Translations under genes and position numbers: made by a program | Assembly (NCBI RefSeq): GCF_028748065.1 | Contig: NZ_CP118166.1 | Location: 1,503,501 to 1,567,500, forward strand | Length of the DNA stretch: 64,000 bases | From: Hyphococcus flavus | Lineage (GTDB): Bacteria; Pseudomonadota; Alphaproteobacteria; Caulobacterales; Parvularculaceae | Reading direction: 5' to 3' | Part shown: piece after piece, positions 1 to 9,379 of the stretch | How positions within the stretch are numbered: position 1 is the stretch's first letter | Layout of the letters: the number at the start of each line of letters is the position of its first letter | Notes under the pieces: generated by a model | What the model saw: only the letters and a program-made list of their open reading frames with translations | The model's database searches: none | Told to the model about the DNA's origin: nothing

Positions 1-717
1 CACCTGTCCCTGAAAGCCGAACAACAACACCACCGTCGCCAGAAGGCCAATGATGGAATACGGTTTTAACCGGGCGGTGAAGTTGTCAATTGCTTTTGCG
101 CCTCCGCGTTTGCTGAGCGCATTGCGAGTGGCGGCGCCGGCAATAAGCGGGATCACGACGTAAAGCCCCACGGAAAGAATAAGCGTTTCCCACGGCACCG
201 AAATCTCAACAATACCAAGCAGCAAAGCGACAAGGGGCGCAAAGGCAACGACCAGGATTGCATCATTCACGCTGACCTGCGCGAGCGTATATGTGGGGTC
301 CCCTCGGGTGAGTTGCGACCAGACGAACACCATCGCAGTACACGGTGCTGCGCCGAGCAGTATGAGTCCTGCGATGTAACCTTCGGCGTCTTGCGGTGGA
401 ATGAGGCCGGCGAACACATGCTTGAAGAAAATCACGCCAAGCGCTGCCATAGTGAAAGGTTTTATGAGCCAGTTTACAACAAGGGTGACGGCAAGCCCTT
501 TTGGCCGGCTTCCTATCCGTTTCAAGCTGGCGAAATCAACGCCGATCATCATCGGATAGACCATCGCCCAGATGAGTATCGCAACGGCGAAATTTACGTT
601 TGCGGCTTGCCAGGAAGCCAACAAACTAAACAGGCCAGGCATGAGCTTGCCGAGCGCAATGCCTGTCGCGATGCTCAGTGCAACCCACAGCGACAAATAT
701 CGTTCAAAGATGGGCAA
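1..717 (-). CDS. acr3: ACR3-family arsenite efflux permease (3' end cut by window edge)
   Basis: Reading the minus strand from 717 gives a hydrophobic protein of the ACR3 (BART superfamily) arsenite exporters. It has the typical opening ([15 protein letters not shown]), the Asn-rich membrane stretch VVNWLIKPF and the conserved [15 protein letters not shown] segment containing the Cys that is essential in ACR3 proteins. The family pumps As(III) thiolates out across the inner membrane using the proton gradient. I place the start at a TTG (715-717) because AGAGGG lies 7 nt upstream and homologues begin at this point; no ATG is available. It is the last visible gene of arsR-arsI-arsC-acr3. The C-terminal part lies beyond base 1. 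The family call is secure; the start is less so. Confidence 0.88.
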   Translation of the reverse strand, partial: MPIFERYLSLWVALSIATGIALGKLMPGLFSLLASWQAANVNFAVAILIWAMVYPMMIGVDFASLKRIGSRPKGLAVTLVVNWLIKPFTMAALGVIFFKHVFAGLIPPQDAEGYIAGLILLGAAPCTAMVFVWSQLTRGDPTYTLAQVSVNDAILVVAFAPLVALLLGIVEISVPWETLILSVGLYVVIPLIAGAATRNALSKRGGAKAIDNFTARLKPYSIIGLLATVVLLFGFQGQV

Positions 718-739
718 GGCTTTTCCCTCTAAGCTGAGT

Positions 740-1180
740 TTAGGATTGCTTGAGATATGCGTCGATCTGTGTGCGGATATCATCGAAGACGGCAGCGAAC
801 GCTGCGCGTATTTCTTCGTTTGATCCTGTAGCCGCGGCCGGGTCTGGAAAACTCCAGTGGAGTTTCTTCAGCACCTCGCCGTCTCTTGTCGGCCAGATCG
901 GGCAAACCTCGCTCGCGGCATTATCGCAAACAGTGACGACGGCGTTCATGACGGGCGCGTCAGGCGCCGCGAACTCGTCCCAGGTTTTTGAGCGTGCGTC
1001 CTCTGGCGGTTCGATTCCATGAACGACGAGCGTTTCGATCGCGAAAGGGTTTACCTTGCCAGTTGGCGTTGAGCCGGCAGACCATGCGCGCCAGCGTCCG
1101 CGGCCGGCGTGGTTCATATAACCTTCGGCCATTATTGAGCGCGCCGAATTGCCGGTGCACAAAAACAGAATGTTTTTCAT
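740..1180 (-). CDS. arsC: Arsenate reductase, low-molecular-weight phosphatase type
   Basis: This 146-residue protein begins [20 protein letters not shown], whose CTGNSARS is the CX5R phosphate/arsenate-binding loop of the LMW-PTPase-like ArsC family. The fold ends with the expected acidic segment [11 protein letters not shown], holding the general acid Asp. Further Cys residues occur at [16 protein letters not shown], the position used for the thiol relay in thioredoxin-coupled ArsC enzymes. It reduces As(V) to As(III) in the cytoplasm, feeding the ACR3 pump encoded just downstream. The frame is open to 1198, but the internal ATG at 1180 matches the family N-terminus. Confidence 0.92.
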   Translation of the reverse strand: MKNILFLCTGNSARSIMAEGYMNHAGRGRWRAWSAGSTPTGKVNPFAIETLVVHGIEPPEDARSKTWDEFAAPDAPVMNAVVTVCDNAASEVCPIWPTRDGEVLKKLHWSFPDPAAATGSNEEIRAAFAAVFDDIRTQIDAYLKQS

Positions 1181-1198
1181 TTGTGGTGCTAGCGGCAA

Positions 1199-1636
1199 TT
1201 ATGAAGCTGGCGAGCAGCAAGCATTATTGCTTGATGCAGCATGTTCAGGATTTTCTCCGCTTTCTCCATAAGTGTCCGAGTCGCCAAATGTGTGAAATAG
1301 TTCCCAGACGGCACCTTGCGGATCGTGAGACCAGTATTTGTTGCTTTTGGCGTAGCAGCAGGTAGCGTCTTCCTGTGGCGTCAGCGGCGCCTCAGCCCCT
1401 TGCAGGCGGTTAGCGACAACATCCAGCTCTTCGCGGGAATTGAGCGAGATGCCCACATGATCGACGCCTGCTTTGCGCCTATGGTTTGAGATCGCCACAT
1501 TGGCGGCGGGATCGTCGAGTAGCCATTTAGCGTAGTCGGATTCGCGCCGGGTCGGTTCGGCGCCGAAAAGGGCGGTGTAATATTTGATCGATGCATCAAG
1601 GTCATCGACATTGATATGGATATGCATTTTTTTCAT
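1199..1636 (-). CDS. arsI: ArsI/CadI-like VOC-family protein, probable C-As lyase
   Basis: This 145-residue vicinal-oxygen-chelate (glyoxalase-fold) protein starts MKKMHIHINVDDLDASIKYY, with a first metal-ligand His. It continues through VDHVGISL and ends its core with VWELFHTF (Glu ligand). The motif ATCCYAKSNKYW carries the adjacent Cys pair that binds organoarsenicals in ArsI, which cleaves the C-As bond of trivalent methylated or aromatic arsenicals. Related CadI proteins share this pair, so the substrate is inferred from the arsenic operon. A further CC is present near the C-terminus. The ATG overlaps the arsR stop by one base, so the two are co-translated. The longer start at 1672 would lie inside arsR and is unlikely. 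Confidence 0.82.
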   Translation of the reverse strand: MKKMHIHINVDDLDASIKYYTALFGAEPTRRESDYAKWLLDDPAANVAISNHRRKAGVDHVGISLNSREELDVVANRLQGAEAPLTPQEDATCCYAKSNKYWSHDPQGAVWELFHTFGDSDTYGESGENPEHAASSNNACCSPAS

Positions 1637-1965
1637 CAGGCGCTCTCTTTCATGATGACGTAGGGGCCGCACAACCGCTTATCGCCGCCGCAGCAATCGG
1701 CGAGCAGGAAGTCGATGAGTTCGCGCAGGCCCCCATAGTCGGCGGCGTAGATAATTTTTCGGCCCTCGCGACGGGCATGGATCAGGCCGGCCCGCTCAAG
1801 CTCTTTCAGGTGGAAGGACATGGTCGGCGCGGGGACATCCAGGGCTTTGGCAACGTCCCCTGCCGGCGCGCCGCGCGGGCCGAGCTTGATCAGGTGTTTG
1901 ACCGTTGCCAGTCGCGACTCCTGCGAAAGGGCTGAAAATAGCTGTGTTGCCTCTTTAATTTCCAT
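1636..1965 (-). CDS. arsR: ArsR-family arsenic-responsive repressor
   Basis: This 109-residue winged-helix protein has a helix-turn-helix around residues 33-58 (GDVAKALDVPAPTMSFHLKEL) followed by the wing RREGRKIIYAAD. The As(III) sensor appears to be C-terminal: LADCCGGDKRLCGP offers three Cys (CC-x6-C), unlike the ELCVCDL site of the E. coli protein. It should repress the operon arsR-arsI-arsC-acr3 and release on binding As(III). The upstream AT-rich dyad at its own start codon is the likely operator. The gene is divergent from an unrelated membrane protein. Confidence 0.9.
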   Translation of the reverse strand: MEIKEATQLFSALSQESRLATVKHLIKLGPRGAPAGDVAKALDVPAPTMSFHLKELERAGLIHARREGRKIIYAADYGGLRELIDFLLADCCGGDKRLCGPYVIMKESA

Positions 1966-1987
1966 ATTTTCATATATATCGAAATAT
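1964..1987 (-). promoter_or_regulatory. Candidate ArsR operator
   Basis: An imperfect AT-rich dyad (ATATTT...AAATAT arms around an ATATATAT core) overlaps the arsR start codon and extends upstream. Its position suits autorepression by a dimeric ArsR. It is assigned by position and symmetry only, not by match to a defined consensus. Confidence 0.4.
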
Positions 1988-2124
1988 CAAATCATGTAAA
2001 GCGTTAATTTTTGCGTGCGCCAAATTGTAAGTGAGGGTTAGGCCGGACAATTAGGTGTGGCGGCCCGGAAGCGAACAGGCCTATCGGCGCATATCGACAT
2101 TCAGCTAACATTGGATCGCCGTTG

Positions 2125-2829
2125 ATGCCTTACCGTACGTTAAGCGCTGAGAAGGTCATTGAGACCATCGACAAGCTGGAAAAGCGGGTCCGCGAGCGTT
2201 TCCCGGAGGCCGGGTTGGTCGAGGTGGCGCAAGAGCTTTCCCAAACCGCCCGGCGCTGTGCTATCGATGCGGAACGCCTCAAAGAGACTTCGCCGAGGAT
2301 GAAGGCGGGGATATACGCTGTTTGGGCGCTCGGCGGCGCGGTGTTTCTTATGCTGATCTCGGGGCTGATCTCCGAAGGGCTCGAGTGGAAACCCGCCAGC
2401 CTTGTGCAGGTTCTGGAGCCGACCATGAATCTCGCCGTCCTGTTGGTCATTGGCCTAATGACCATCACCCGCCAGGAGCAGCATTGGAAACGCAACAAGG
2501 CGCTCGATTATCTCCATGAGTTACGGTCCATCGCCCATGTCATAGATATGCATCAACTGACCAAGGACCCATACCGTCACGCGCTCGCGGCAACGCCATC
2601 TTCACCGCCAAGAGTACTGACAGGCGTACTCCTTGAGCGATATCTCGATTATTGTTCGGAAATGCTGTCATTGACGGGCAAGCTCGCCGCGCTCTTTGCG
2701 CAGAGCGTTAAAGACCCGGAAGTAATCGCCGGCGCCGGCGACATTGAACAACTCGCCACGGCGCTGTCGCGTAAGATTTGGCAAAAGATAATGGCGTTCT
2801 CACGCTATGAAGAAGCGGCTGGCAAATAA
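2125..2829 (+). CDS. Membrane protein of unknown function with two TM helices
   Basis: This is about 234 residues. An N-terminal helical, charged region (residues 1-60) is followed by two membrane segments (about 64-84, AGIYAVWALGGAVFLMLISG, and about 97-115, TMNLAVLLVIGLMTI). A cytoplasmic C-terminal helical domain ends the protein. I do not recognise a family. It lies alone between the divergent arsR and a convergent membrane gene. TTG 2122 and ATG 2125 are adjacent possible starts; the ATG is preferred. Confidence 0.6.
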   Translation: MPYRTLSAEKVIETIDKLEKRVRERFPEAGLVEVAQELSQTARRCAIDAERLKETSPRMKAGIYAVWALGGAVFLMLISGLISEGLEWKPASLVQVLEPTMNLAVLLVIGLMTITRQEQHWKRNKALDYLHELRSIAHVIDMHQLTKDPYRHALAATPSSPPRVLTGVLLERYLDYCSEMLSLTGKLAALFAQSVKDPEVIAGAGDIEQLATALSRKIWQKIMAFSRYEEAAGK

Positions 2830-2869
2830 TCCGTATGCAACCCACAAATCAGATGGTCGCTTAAAACTT

Positions 2870-3784
2870 TTATCGATGTGATGCTCGTTGTTCATTGGCG
2901 CCTGCAAGCACAATAGCACAGGCGACAGCAATAATACTCATTAGGCAGATATGAGTGAATCTATACAAATGATATCCAAAGATGCTTACCCATAGCGGTA
3001 TATTAGGTCCTGCGGGTGTGCGAAAAATGAATAGAATGCTCCACTCCAAGATTTGCATCAGCGCGAAGTAGCCGAAAAATGCTGAAAAAACCGTTGCGTG
3101 AATTCTGGGTGTAGTTCGACCTGCAAAAATTATAGCGCCTAAAAAGCTGATAAATGCGCCAAATAATAAAACCCCGAAATTCGTAATCAACGCAGTTGGT
3201 TCTTCGAGCCATGACTCGACAAAGAGAAACAAGTTTGGGTGCAAGGATGTTGTGATGAGGTCAAAGCCCGTCAAACAAAGGCTAAATGCCGCCAGTAAAT
3301 AGAATGGTTGATACCCCGCCGCCGTCTCGTAGCTTTCCCCGCTTGCGCGTTGGAAGGCCAGCCAGCCGAACATCGCGTATCCGGCATAGCTAAGCACGAG
3401 CTTGGAATAGTGATGCTGCAAGTACAGCCTTTCTCTGGTCTCGTATCCATCAGCAAAATTCCCTGGATCTGGGGAAATGAAAGTTGAGACAATAAAACTG
3501 TCGTACCACCTCAGAAAATACTCAAACGCTATGAATGCAATGACAATAAATAGAAGGTCTCGTTGTTGTCGGAAAATCATGCCAAGCGCGGCATTCCAGC
3601 GAGACATGGTTGCGCTTTTATGGTTCGCTTTCATGTAAAGCTTGGAAACGCCTATAGTGCAGGATTTTAAGAGAGAAATTGCGCGCTGTCTCGGCCCGGG
3701 AAAGATCGCTAACAGCAGGAAAAGTCCAAAAGCCAGAATAAAGAATTCGCCGACCGGTCCGAAATGTTCGGAAAGGTCGGCCAC
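2870..3784 (-). CDS. Multi-pass membrane protein of unknown function
   Basis: This 304-residue, strongly hydrophobic protein has about seven TM segments, for example EFFILAFGLFLLLAIF near the N-terminus, LLFIVIAFIAFEYFL, LLAAFSLCLTGFDLI and ICLMSIIAVACAIVL at the end. It begins with GTG six bases after the sdhB stop, so it may be transcribed with sdhB. I recognise no family motif. Its base composition is visibly lower in G+C than sdhB or creD, which may mean a recent arrival. Confidence 0.6.
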   Translation of the reverse strand: MADLSEHFGPVGEFFILAFGLFLLLAIFPGPRQRAISLLKSCTIGVSKLYMKANHKSATMSRWNAALGMIFRQQRDLLFIVIAFIAFEYFLRWYDSFIVSTFISPDPGNFADGYETRERLYLQHHYSKLVLSYAGYAMFGWLAFQRASGESYETAAGYQPFYLLAAFSLCLTGFDLITTSLHPNLFLFVESWLEEPTALITNFGVLLFGAFISFLGAIIFAGRTTPRIHATVFSAFFGYFALMQILEWSILFIFRTPAGPNIPLWVSIFGYHLYRFTHICLMSIIAVACAIVLAGANEQRASHR

Positions 3785-3790
3785 TTAGTT

Positions 3791-4618
3791 TTATTCCGCC
3801 GCCTGTTTTTCAGGCGTCTTCTTGTCCGGCCGGTTCACCATCATGCGTTTGATGTCGGAGATAGCTTTTGCGGGGTTCAGATGTTTTGGGCAAACTTGCG
3901 TGCAGTTCATGATGGTATGGCAGCGATAAAGCTTGAACTCGTCTTCCAGCTTGTCGAGGCGTTCATTATCAAGCTGGTCGCGGCTGTCAGCGAGCCAGCG
4001 ATAAGCCTGCAGCAGGGCTGCCGGTCCCAAATATTCATCTTTGCCGTCCTTGTCTCCGTTCCACCAATAGGAAGGGCATGACGTCGAACAGCATGCGCAG
4101 AGAATGCATTCGTAAAGCCCGTCGAGTTTTGCGCGATCTTCAGGCGACTGACGCCATTCGGTTTCCGGGTCGTCTGTTTTCGCCTGCAGATAAGGCTCGA
4201 TATAGGCATGTTGCTCATAAAACTTAGAAAGATCGGTGACGAGGTCGCGCACCACCGGCTGGTGCGGCAGCGGATAGACGCTGACATCGCCGTTGCCCAG
4301 TTCATCCATGCCTTTTGTGCAGGCAAGCGTGTTCGCGCCGTTGATGTTCATGGCGCATGACCCGCACACGCCCTCCCGGCAGGAGCGCCGGAACGATAAT
4401 GTAGGATCCATCTCGTTTTTGATCTTGATCAGCGCATCAAGCACCATTGAGACATTGGAGACATCGACTTCGTATGTGTCGACGCTCGGGTTATCCGGCG
4501 TTGACGGATCGTAGCGGTAGACGCGGAAAGTGCGGGTGTTCTCCGCGCCATCCTTTGCGGCATAGGTCTTGCCGTTCCTGTTGACCTTGGAGTTTTTCGG
4601 GAGCGTCAGTTCGACCAT
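3791..4618 (-). CDS. sdhB: Succinate dehydrogenase iron-sulfur subunit
   Basis: This 275-residue SdhB carries all cluster ligands. The [2Fe-2S] motif is CREGVCGSC followed by a downstream Cys (NTLAC). The C-terminal ferredoxin-like domain has [12 protein letters not shown] for the [4Fe-4S] cluster and [12 protein letters not shown] for the [3Fe-4S] cluster. It passes electrons from SdhA flavin to quinone in complex II of the inner membrane. Unusually, it is separated by about 6 kb from sdhC-sdhD-sdhA. In between lie creD, a crotonase gene and others, including one gene on the opposite strand, so it must have its own promoter or be read with creD (40 bp upstream). Confidence 0.97.
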   Translation of the reverse strand: MVELTLPKNSKVNRNGKTYAAKDGAENTRTFRVYRYDPSTPDNPSVDTYEVDVSNVSMVLDALIKIKNEMDPTLSFRRSCREGVCGSCAMNINGANTLACTKGMDELGNGDVSVYPLPHQPVVRDLVTDLSKFYEQHAYIEPYLQAKTDDPETEWRQSPEDRAKLDGLYECILCACCSTSCPSYWWNGDKDGKDEYLGPAALLQAYRWLADSRDQLDNERLDKLEDEFKLYRCHTIMNCTQVCPKHLNPAKAISDIKRMMVNRPDKKTPEKQAAE

Positions 4619-4657
4619 GTCTTGCGTTCGACCTTTTTGCGCTGGGACAGGCTTGCT

Positions 4658-6025
4658 TTACGCAGGTTTGCGCGCGCCGTACCAGTCCAGATGGCGGGTG
4701 ACGTACATGGTCAGCGCAATTGCGCCGAATGCCGTGACGGACCCGATTAGGAGGGCGTAATCCTCCGACTTCATGAGAAGATATATCAGCCCGTAAGCGC
4801 CTGAAAAGGCGATAAGCGCGATCAATCCCCGCAAAAAGCTGTGAAAGACCGTCGCAGCATAGGCGCTGGAGAGGAGTACTGTCGCGGCTGCAGACCCGAA
4901 AAAAGCCGCCTCGAAGCCGAAATGCTCGGAAAATGCAAGCACAAGAAGATAGAAAATCACCTGCGCAAGGCCGAGGAGAATATATTGCGCCGGATGCGCC
5001 CGGGCATTGGTCATGACCTCGAAGATGAAGAAGGTCAGGAAGACGGCGCCTAAAAACATGAGCGCGTATTTGAGCGCCCGGTTGACGCTTTGATAGGGGC
5101 TCGCCGCATCGATCAGGACGACGCCAAACCTGTTGCCTGCATCAAGCGCGGTCAGCCCGCCCTCGACGGCAAAGCTACGTGGCAGATTGCGTGCAAGATA
5201 GGGAATGCGCCACTCGGCAACAAAGCCCTCTGCGGTAATGTTATGCGTATCGGGCAAATAGGCGCCCTGAAAGCTTGGGTCCGGCCAGTTCGCACGCATG
5301 GTGACGCTTGTCTCTTCCCCGACGGGTGAAAAATATAAGCTCCCGCCGCCTGACATGGGCGCAACAAGTTGAAACTGAAATCCCTGCTCCGGCGCCGTAA
5401 TCGGCAAGCCCGTGCTGATGCCCGGCGCTGTTTGTGAAATCTCGCTGTTATATCGTCCCGTTGCGGTAAGCATGACGCCAGGTTCGAACGCGCCGTCATG
5501 TGGTTTGTTGTTAATGACAAGCGTTGGCGTGTTGCGGATGCCTTTCAGGGCGCTGTTGTCGCCAAGCTTGAGGGCTAGGATGGCGCAGTCCCAATGAATT
5601 TTCTGAATATCGTTCGGCCATGCTGGCGGCGCCAACGCTTCGAACTTTCCTGTCATGATAATATCGGCGTCATAGACGGTCGCTTCGTAAAGCGATCGCC
5701 GTCGCTGACTCGCGTCTATGGCGGCGTCGATGGACAACTCTTTTGGCGTGAAGGTGAAAAACACCGTTTCCAAAACAGGTTCGCCATCTGATTTGCGTTT
5801 GCCTGTTTCAACGGTTGCCGGCGCGATAATGACCGGGCCGCTGATGGATTGCTCGCCCCCGGCGCGTTCATAAATGTCGCGGCGAACTTCGTCCGCACGC
5901 GTCGAGCGCTCAAAGACAAGCCCGTAAACCAGCATTGCGGGCAGCCATAAAAGAAAAGCCAGCGCGCCAACAAGGATTAGTTTCAGTCCGAATGACCGGC
6001 CGCCGCCAGGCATTTTTATTTCCAT
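4658..6025 (-). CDS. creD: CreD-family inner membrane protein
   Basis: This 455-residue protein matches CreD/DUF4390-type envelope-stress proteins. It has an N-terminal TM (about residues 13-34), a long periplasmic domain beginning ERSTRADEVRRDIYERAGGEQSISGPVI, and a C-terminal bundle of TM helices. That bundle includes AQYILLGLAQVIFYLLVLAFSEH and the family signature around SSAYAATVF. E. coli CreD is the output of the CreBC response and affects beta-lactam and colicin tolerance; no creBC pair is visible here. It precedes sdhB on the same strand with a 39-bp gap. Confidence 0.9.
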   Translation of the reverse strand: MEIKMPGGGRSFGLKLILVGALAFLLWLPAMLVYGLVFERSTRADEVRRDIYERAGGEQSISGPVIIAPATVETGKRKSDGEPVLETVFFTFTPKELSIDAAIDASQRRRSLYEATVYDADIIMTGKFEALAPPAWPNDIQKIHWDCAILALKLGDNSALKGIRNTPTLVINNKPHDGAFEPGVMLTATGRYNSEISQTAPGISTGLPITAPEQGFQFQLVAPMSGGGSLYFSPVGEETSVTMRANWPDPSFQGAYLPDTHNITAEGFVAEWRIPYLARNLPRSFAVEGGLTALDAGNRFGVVLIDAASPYQSVNRALKYALMFLGAVFLTFFIFEVMTNARAHPAQYILLGLAQVIFYLLVLAFSEHFGFEAAFFGSAAATVLLSSAYAATVFHSFLRGLIALIAFSGAYGLIYLLMKSEDYALLIGSVTAFGAIALTMYVTRHLDWYGARKPA

Positions 6026-6131
6026 GGAATTCCCCTGTTGCGTTTCTCGCCCTTGCGCAGGGGAGGTGCCGCAGTTCCGTGTCGCTTTCGGGGCGTATCG
6101 GCGGCGTGCTCAGGGAAATTCCGGGGCCGGA

Positions 6132-6968
6132 TTAAAGCGACTTCTTGACCGGAGAGAGGTCGCTGAAGGAAGCCTTACGCTTTTCAGACTTTGCGATGTA
6201 GCTTTCCTTGATGTCTTCGGAGCGCAGCATGGCGGCGTTCCACAAGCCGATATAGTCAAGCGTGTCGGCGGTGGAGTGGTCGCGAGCGTAATTGATCATC
6301 TGTTTGCAGCCAGTGACAGCAAGGGGCGAATGGGCGGCGATCTTAGCTGCAATTTCCAGGACGCCCGCAAGCAGCGCTTCGTGGCTTTCGAACACTTCGT
6401 TGACGAGGCCGATTTCCTTTGCTTTCACTGCCGGCACGCGCTCGGCCGTATAGGCCATCTGCCGCGCCCAACCCTCGGAGATGACTTTCGCAAGCCGCGG
6501 GAACGTGCCCACATCGGCGGTCATGCCGATGGCGGTTTCCTGGACGCAGAAAAAAGCATCGGCGCTGGCGTATCGGCAGTCACACGCGGTGGCTAGATCG
6601 ACCCCGGCGCCAACCGCACCGCCCTGTATCGCGGCAAGCACTGGCTGGCGGGCCTTCTCAAGCGCTGTAAAGGTGTCCTGCAAGGCCCTCACGTGATAAC
6701 GAAAGGCTTCGGAGGCGACTTCTCGGTTTTCCGGCGGCGCATCCAGCGCGCCTGACATGAATACCGAAATATCCATGCCAGCCGTGAAGTGTTTTCCCTC
6801 CGCTGACAGAACAATTACGCGCGCCTTAGCGTTGTCTGAAATATCGTTAATGGCGTCTGGCAATTCCCGCCAGAATTCGGGAATGAATGAGTTGAATTTA
6901 TCGGGTCTGGAAAATCGCAAATGGGCGATTCCATCAGTGATTTCGAGATTGAAACAGTCATATCCCAT
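6132..6968 (-). CDS. Crotonase family, probable delta(3,5)-delta(2,4)-dienoyl-CoA isomerase
   Basis: This 278-residue crotonase-fold protein has the oxyanion-hole segments GKHFTAGMD and QGGAVGAGVDLATACD. The acidic residues typical of ECH1-type dienoyl-CoA isomerases are present: Asp in GVDLATACD, Glu in CVQETAIGM and Asp in TADVGTFPRL. Ordinary enoyl-CoA hydratases have a Glu pair at other positions, so an isomerase role in beta-oxidation of unsaturated fatty acids is the best call. The substrate is not provable from sequence. It is a single gene divergent from the RodZ/TonB fusion. Confidence 0.8.
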   Translation of the reverse strand: MGYDCFNLEITDGIAHLRFSRPDKFNSFIPEFWRELPDAINDISDNAKARVIVLSAEGKHFTAGMDISVFMSGALDAPPENREVASEAFRYHVRALQDTFTALEKARQPVLAAIQGGAVGAGVDLATACDCRYASADAFFCVQETAIGMTADVGTFPRLAKVISEGWARQMAYTAERVPAVKAKEIGLVNEVFESHEALLAGVLEIAAKIAAHSPLAVTGCKQMINYARDHSTADTLDYIGLWNAAMLRSEDIKESYIAKSEKRKASFSDLSPVKKSL

Positions 6969-7175
6969 AATAACCCGCTTCCTGCTGGATCAGACTCTGA
7001 CCTTCTGGTTTTCCGTGATATGCTGTTTAAAGCCAATAGCGAAGCGCAGTATAGATAGATAGGGCGTCGTTTTGGCGTGAAATATGCTTCGCAGTTGGCA
7101 AGGGTATGGAATGAATGCGCAAGCGCTGAACACGCATGAGCGCTGCCGCGGGAGTTGAGTAGAGAATAGTCATTC

Positions 7176-8321
7176 ATGGCGCAGGATAAGGCCGCAGAGA
7201 TTTTTAACTTCAACGCCCCAAGAGCGGCGGCGGCCAATGACGGCGAGACAACAGGCGATTTTCTGGCTTCGGCCAGAGCGGCGGCGGGCGTCAGCATTGA
7301 AGAGGCGAGCGACGCCACCAAGGTAAAGGTCGCACACCTTCAGGCGATAGAGGCGATGCGCGCTGACCTGTTGCCGCCGCTGCCCTACACAATCGGATTT
7401 GTCAAAGCCTACGCCCGATTTTTGCAGCTCGATGCGGAGACTGTTGCGAAACGCTTTCGCGAAGAGCTTGGATCGCCGACGTCGGGTGCGTTTTCGTCAA
7501 TCGCAGCTGAATCCAACTTGTCTGCGACGGGCGGAGAAGGGATCCGGGTCGTGTCGGCTTTTGCGGTGATCGCTATCCTTGCCTTTGCGATCTGGGTGAT
7601 GTTTCAGGTTACCGGCGGCGGGCGTGATGCTTCTGTAAATGCTGCACGTCAGGATGAGCCGCGGGTGCGCCTCGGTGACACGCCGGTGACAGCCCCGACG
7701 CCAAGACCTTCGGTCACCGCCTCGCCGGTCCAGGCTCAAGCCGAAGAGACTTCTGCTGAAACGGCAGTCATAAACGAGCCGCCCGATCGTCTAACTGTTC
7801 AAGAGGAAGAGGTCGCTCTTGCGGATGGCGCACCAGAAGCAATAAGCGAAGAGCCGGCAACGGGCGAGATAGAGCAAGCCGTTCAGAGTGCTGCGACTGG
7901 CGATGAACAAATAAATAACGCCCCATTGAGAAGCGAGCCGGAACCTGTTCCGCCTGAACAGACGCGAAGCTTACAGTCGGCAGAGACAGCACGCCCTTTA
8001 CCGCGCAGAACGCAGCCTGTTCCCGAACGTGAAGCGCCGGCAGAGCCCGTTGTCATCGAATCGAGGTTGTTAAGATCATTCGCCCCCGCCTATCCGGAAC
8101 GTTGCGCGCGCAGAGCCGCCCCGGTGGAAAGCGTCACCATACGTTTTGATATTACGCCGGCTGGCCGCCCCACAGCAGCGCGGGTCTCATCGACAACCAA
8201 TAGCTGCTTCAATCAGGAAGCAATCGATACGCTCTTGAGGTGGCGTTTCAATCCACGCACGATCAGCAACGCAGCTGTCATAGACGCTGGTAAAACAGCA
8301 ACGATCAATTTTCGAAAATAA
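7176..8321 (+). CDS. RodZ-like HTH / single TM / TonB C-terminal domain fusion protein
   Basis: This 381-residue protein joins three parts. Residues about 28-95 form a RodZ-type HTH_25 domain (FLASARAAAGVSIEEASDATKV... and LPPLPYTIGFVKAYARFLQLD). One TM helix follows at about 126-145 (VVSAFAVIAILAFAIWVMF). A 150-residue Pro/Glu/Ala-rich periplasmic linker then leads to a TonB_C-like domain in the last 90 residues (RSFAPAYPERCARRAAP...VTIRFDITPAGRPTAARVSSTT...NQEAIDTLLRWRFNP). RodZ proteins anchor MreB to the membrane; TonB C-termini contact outer-membrane proteins. The combination suggests a trans-envelope link, but no ExbB/ExbD lies nearby. It may be the organism's RodZ. Confidence 0.78.
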   Translation: MAQDKAAEIFNFNAPRAAAANDGETTGDFLASARAAAGVSIEEASDATKVKVAHLQAIEAMRADLLPPLPYTIGFVKAYARFLQLDAETVAKRFREELGSPTSGAFSSIAAESNLSATGGEGIRVVSAFAVIAILAFAIWVMFQVTGGGRDASVNAARQDEPRVRLGDTPVTAPTPRPSVTASPVQAQAEETSAETAVINEPPDRLTVQEEEVALADGAPEAISEEPATGEIEQAVQSAATGDEQINNAPLRSEPEPVPPEQTRSLQSAETARPLPRRTQPVPEREAPAEPVVIESRLLRSFAPAYPERCARRAAPVESVTIRFDITPAGRPTAARVSSTTNSCFNQEAIDTLLRWRFNPRTISNAAVIDAGKTATINFRK

Positions 8322-8330
8322 AACGTCTGC

Positions 8331-9296
8331 TTATCTGCTTTCGCGCGAAATCTTTGGCGATAGCCATCGCATCATGTTGATGAAGAGACTGGCGTTATCG
8401 TTATCTGGGCTCGTGATAGTGACATAAACCTTTTCGTTGGTGTCAAAAGTAAAAATGAAATTCCTGAACATGCCTTGATCAGCAGCGACGACAACTTTCC
8501 CTTTTCCAAATTCAAATCCGATCATGCCAGCGTAGTAACCCGACGCTTCGCTGAACGTATTATCCTTGTTATAGTTCTCGGAACCGGCCGGAAACTGCAG
8601 CACAACGTCTTCAGGATTACGAAAGATGGCTGCGCCGCAATGATAGTCGACTTTTCTGACGGGAAGACCGTGCCTGATCAGAGGGTGATCCACATTCAGC
8701 GTATTGTCGTCTTCTGACATGCCGAAATAATGCGAGCATCGGCCGTTTTCAGGATCTGTGAAGCTTGGATACTCTTTGCTGTAAAGGTATCCGTCGCGAA
8801 ACTTTACGGAAAAAGCTTCCAGCAAAGGCAGTGCGCCGCTGCCGTTAGGGAAGTGGCTGAGGCTAAGGTAAAGACCGCCGCCGCTATCGACAAACTTTAC
8901 GATGGAATCGATTTCACTATCGGAAAGCGGTGATTTCCAGAACACACCGCCATTTTCAAGCGCGATTTTGTCATTCGGTAGCCCGTGAATAATCAGGATA
9001 TCGGCCTGAGCCAAGATGTCTTGAGATAACGCTTCTTCCGCGTAGTCAACTGAAAACCTGTCACGATCCATGATTTCGAGCATGGCGTGTGCGCCCGTGG
9101 CGAAGCCTTCGTTCGTATAGATTGTTTTATGATATCGGTCGATCAGAACGCGCGTGTGATGCTGTTTTTGTAATGGTTCAAATTCATGACGATAATCGGT
9201 ATCGGCTATTGCGTCGATGACTTCTTTTTGTGCGAAGGCGGCTTCTAACGAGAGAGATAGTAGGAAACACACAAATCCGGCGTACCGTTTCTGCAT
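8331..9296 (-). CDS. Secreted DUF4350/GATase-like protein of unknown function
   Basis: About 321 residues with a cleavable signal peptide (MQKRYAGFVCFLLSLSLEAAFAQ). The mature part has a Rossmann-like pattern: HTRVLIDRYHKTIYTNEGF, then DILIIHGLPND, then DSGGGLYLSLSHFPNG, ending with GKGKVVVAADQGMFRN. This resembles the glutamine-amidotransferase-like DUF4350/ThuA group that binds ligands in the periplasm. I see no catalytic Cys triad. Start chosen at the internal ATG (9296), which gives a proper signal peptide; the frame is open to 9356. It converges on the RodZ/TonB gene with a 9-bp gap. Confidence 0.6.
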   Translation of the reverse strand: MQKRYAGFVCFLLSLSLEAAFAQKEVIDAIADTDYRHEFEPLQKQHHTRVLIDRYHKTIYTNEGFATGAHAMLEIMDRDRFSVDYAEEALSQDILAQADILIIHGLPNDKIALENGGVFWKSPLSDSEIDSIVKFVDSGGGLYLSLSHFPNGSGALPLLEAFSVKFRDGYLYSKEYPSFTDPENGRCSHYFGMSEDDNTLNVDHPLIRHGLPVRKVDYHCGAAIFRNPEDVVLQFPAGSENYNKDNTFSEASGYYAGMIGFEFGKGKVVVAADQGMFRNFIFTFDTNEKVYVTITSPDNDNASLFINMMRWLSPKISRESR

Positions 9297-9379
9297 GGCG
9301 GCCTCCACAATTGCGCAATAAAGGAAACTAACGCAGCCTGTGCGCCAGTTCCGCATTTAAGTCTTTTAGCATTAATGCA

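Noticed and set aside
313-732. Plus-strand 139-residue reading frame at the left edge
   Set aside because: The minus strand encodes a clear ACR3 permease over the same bases.
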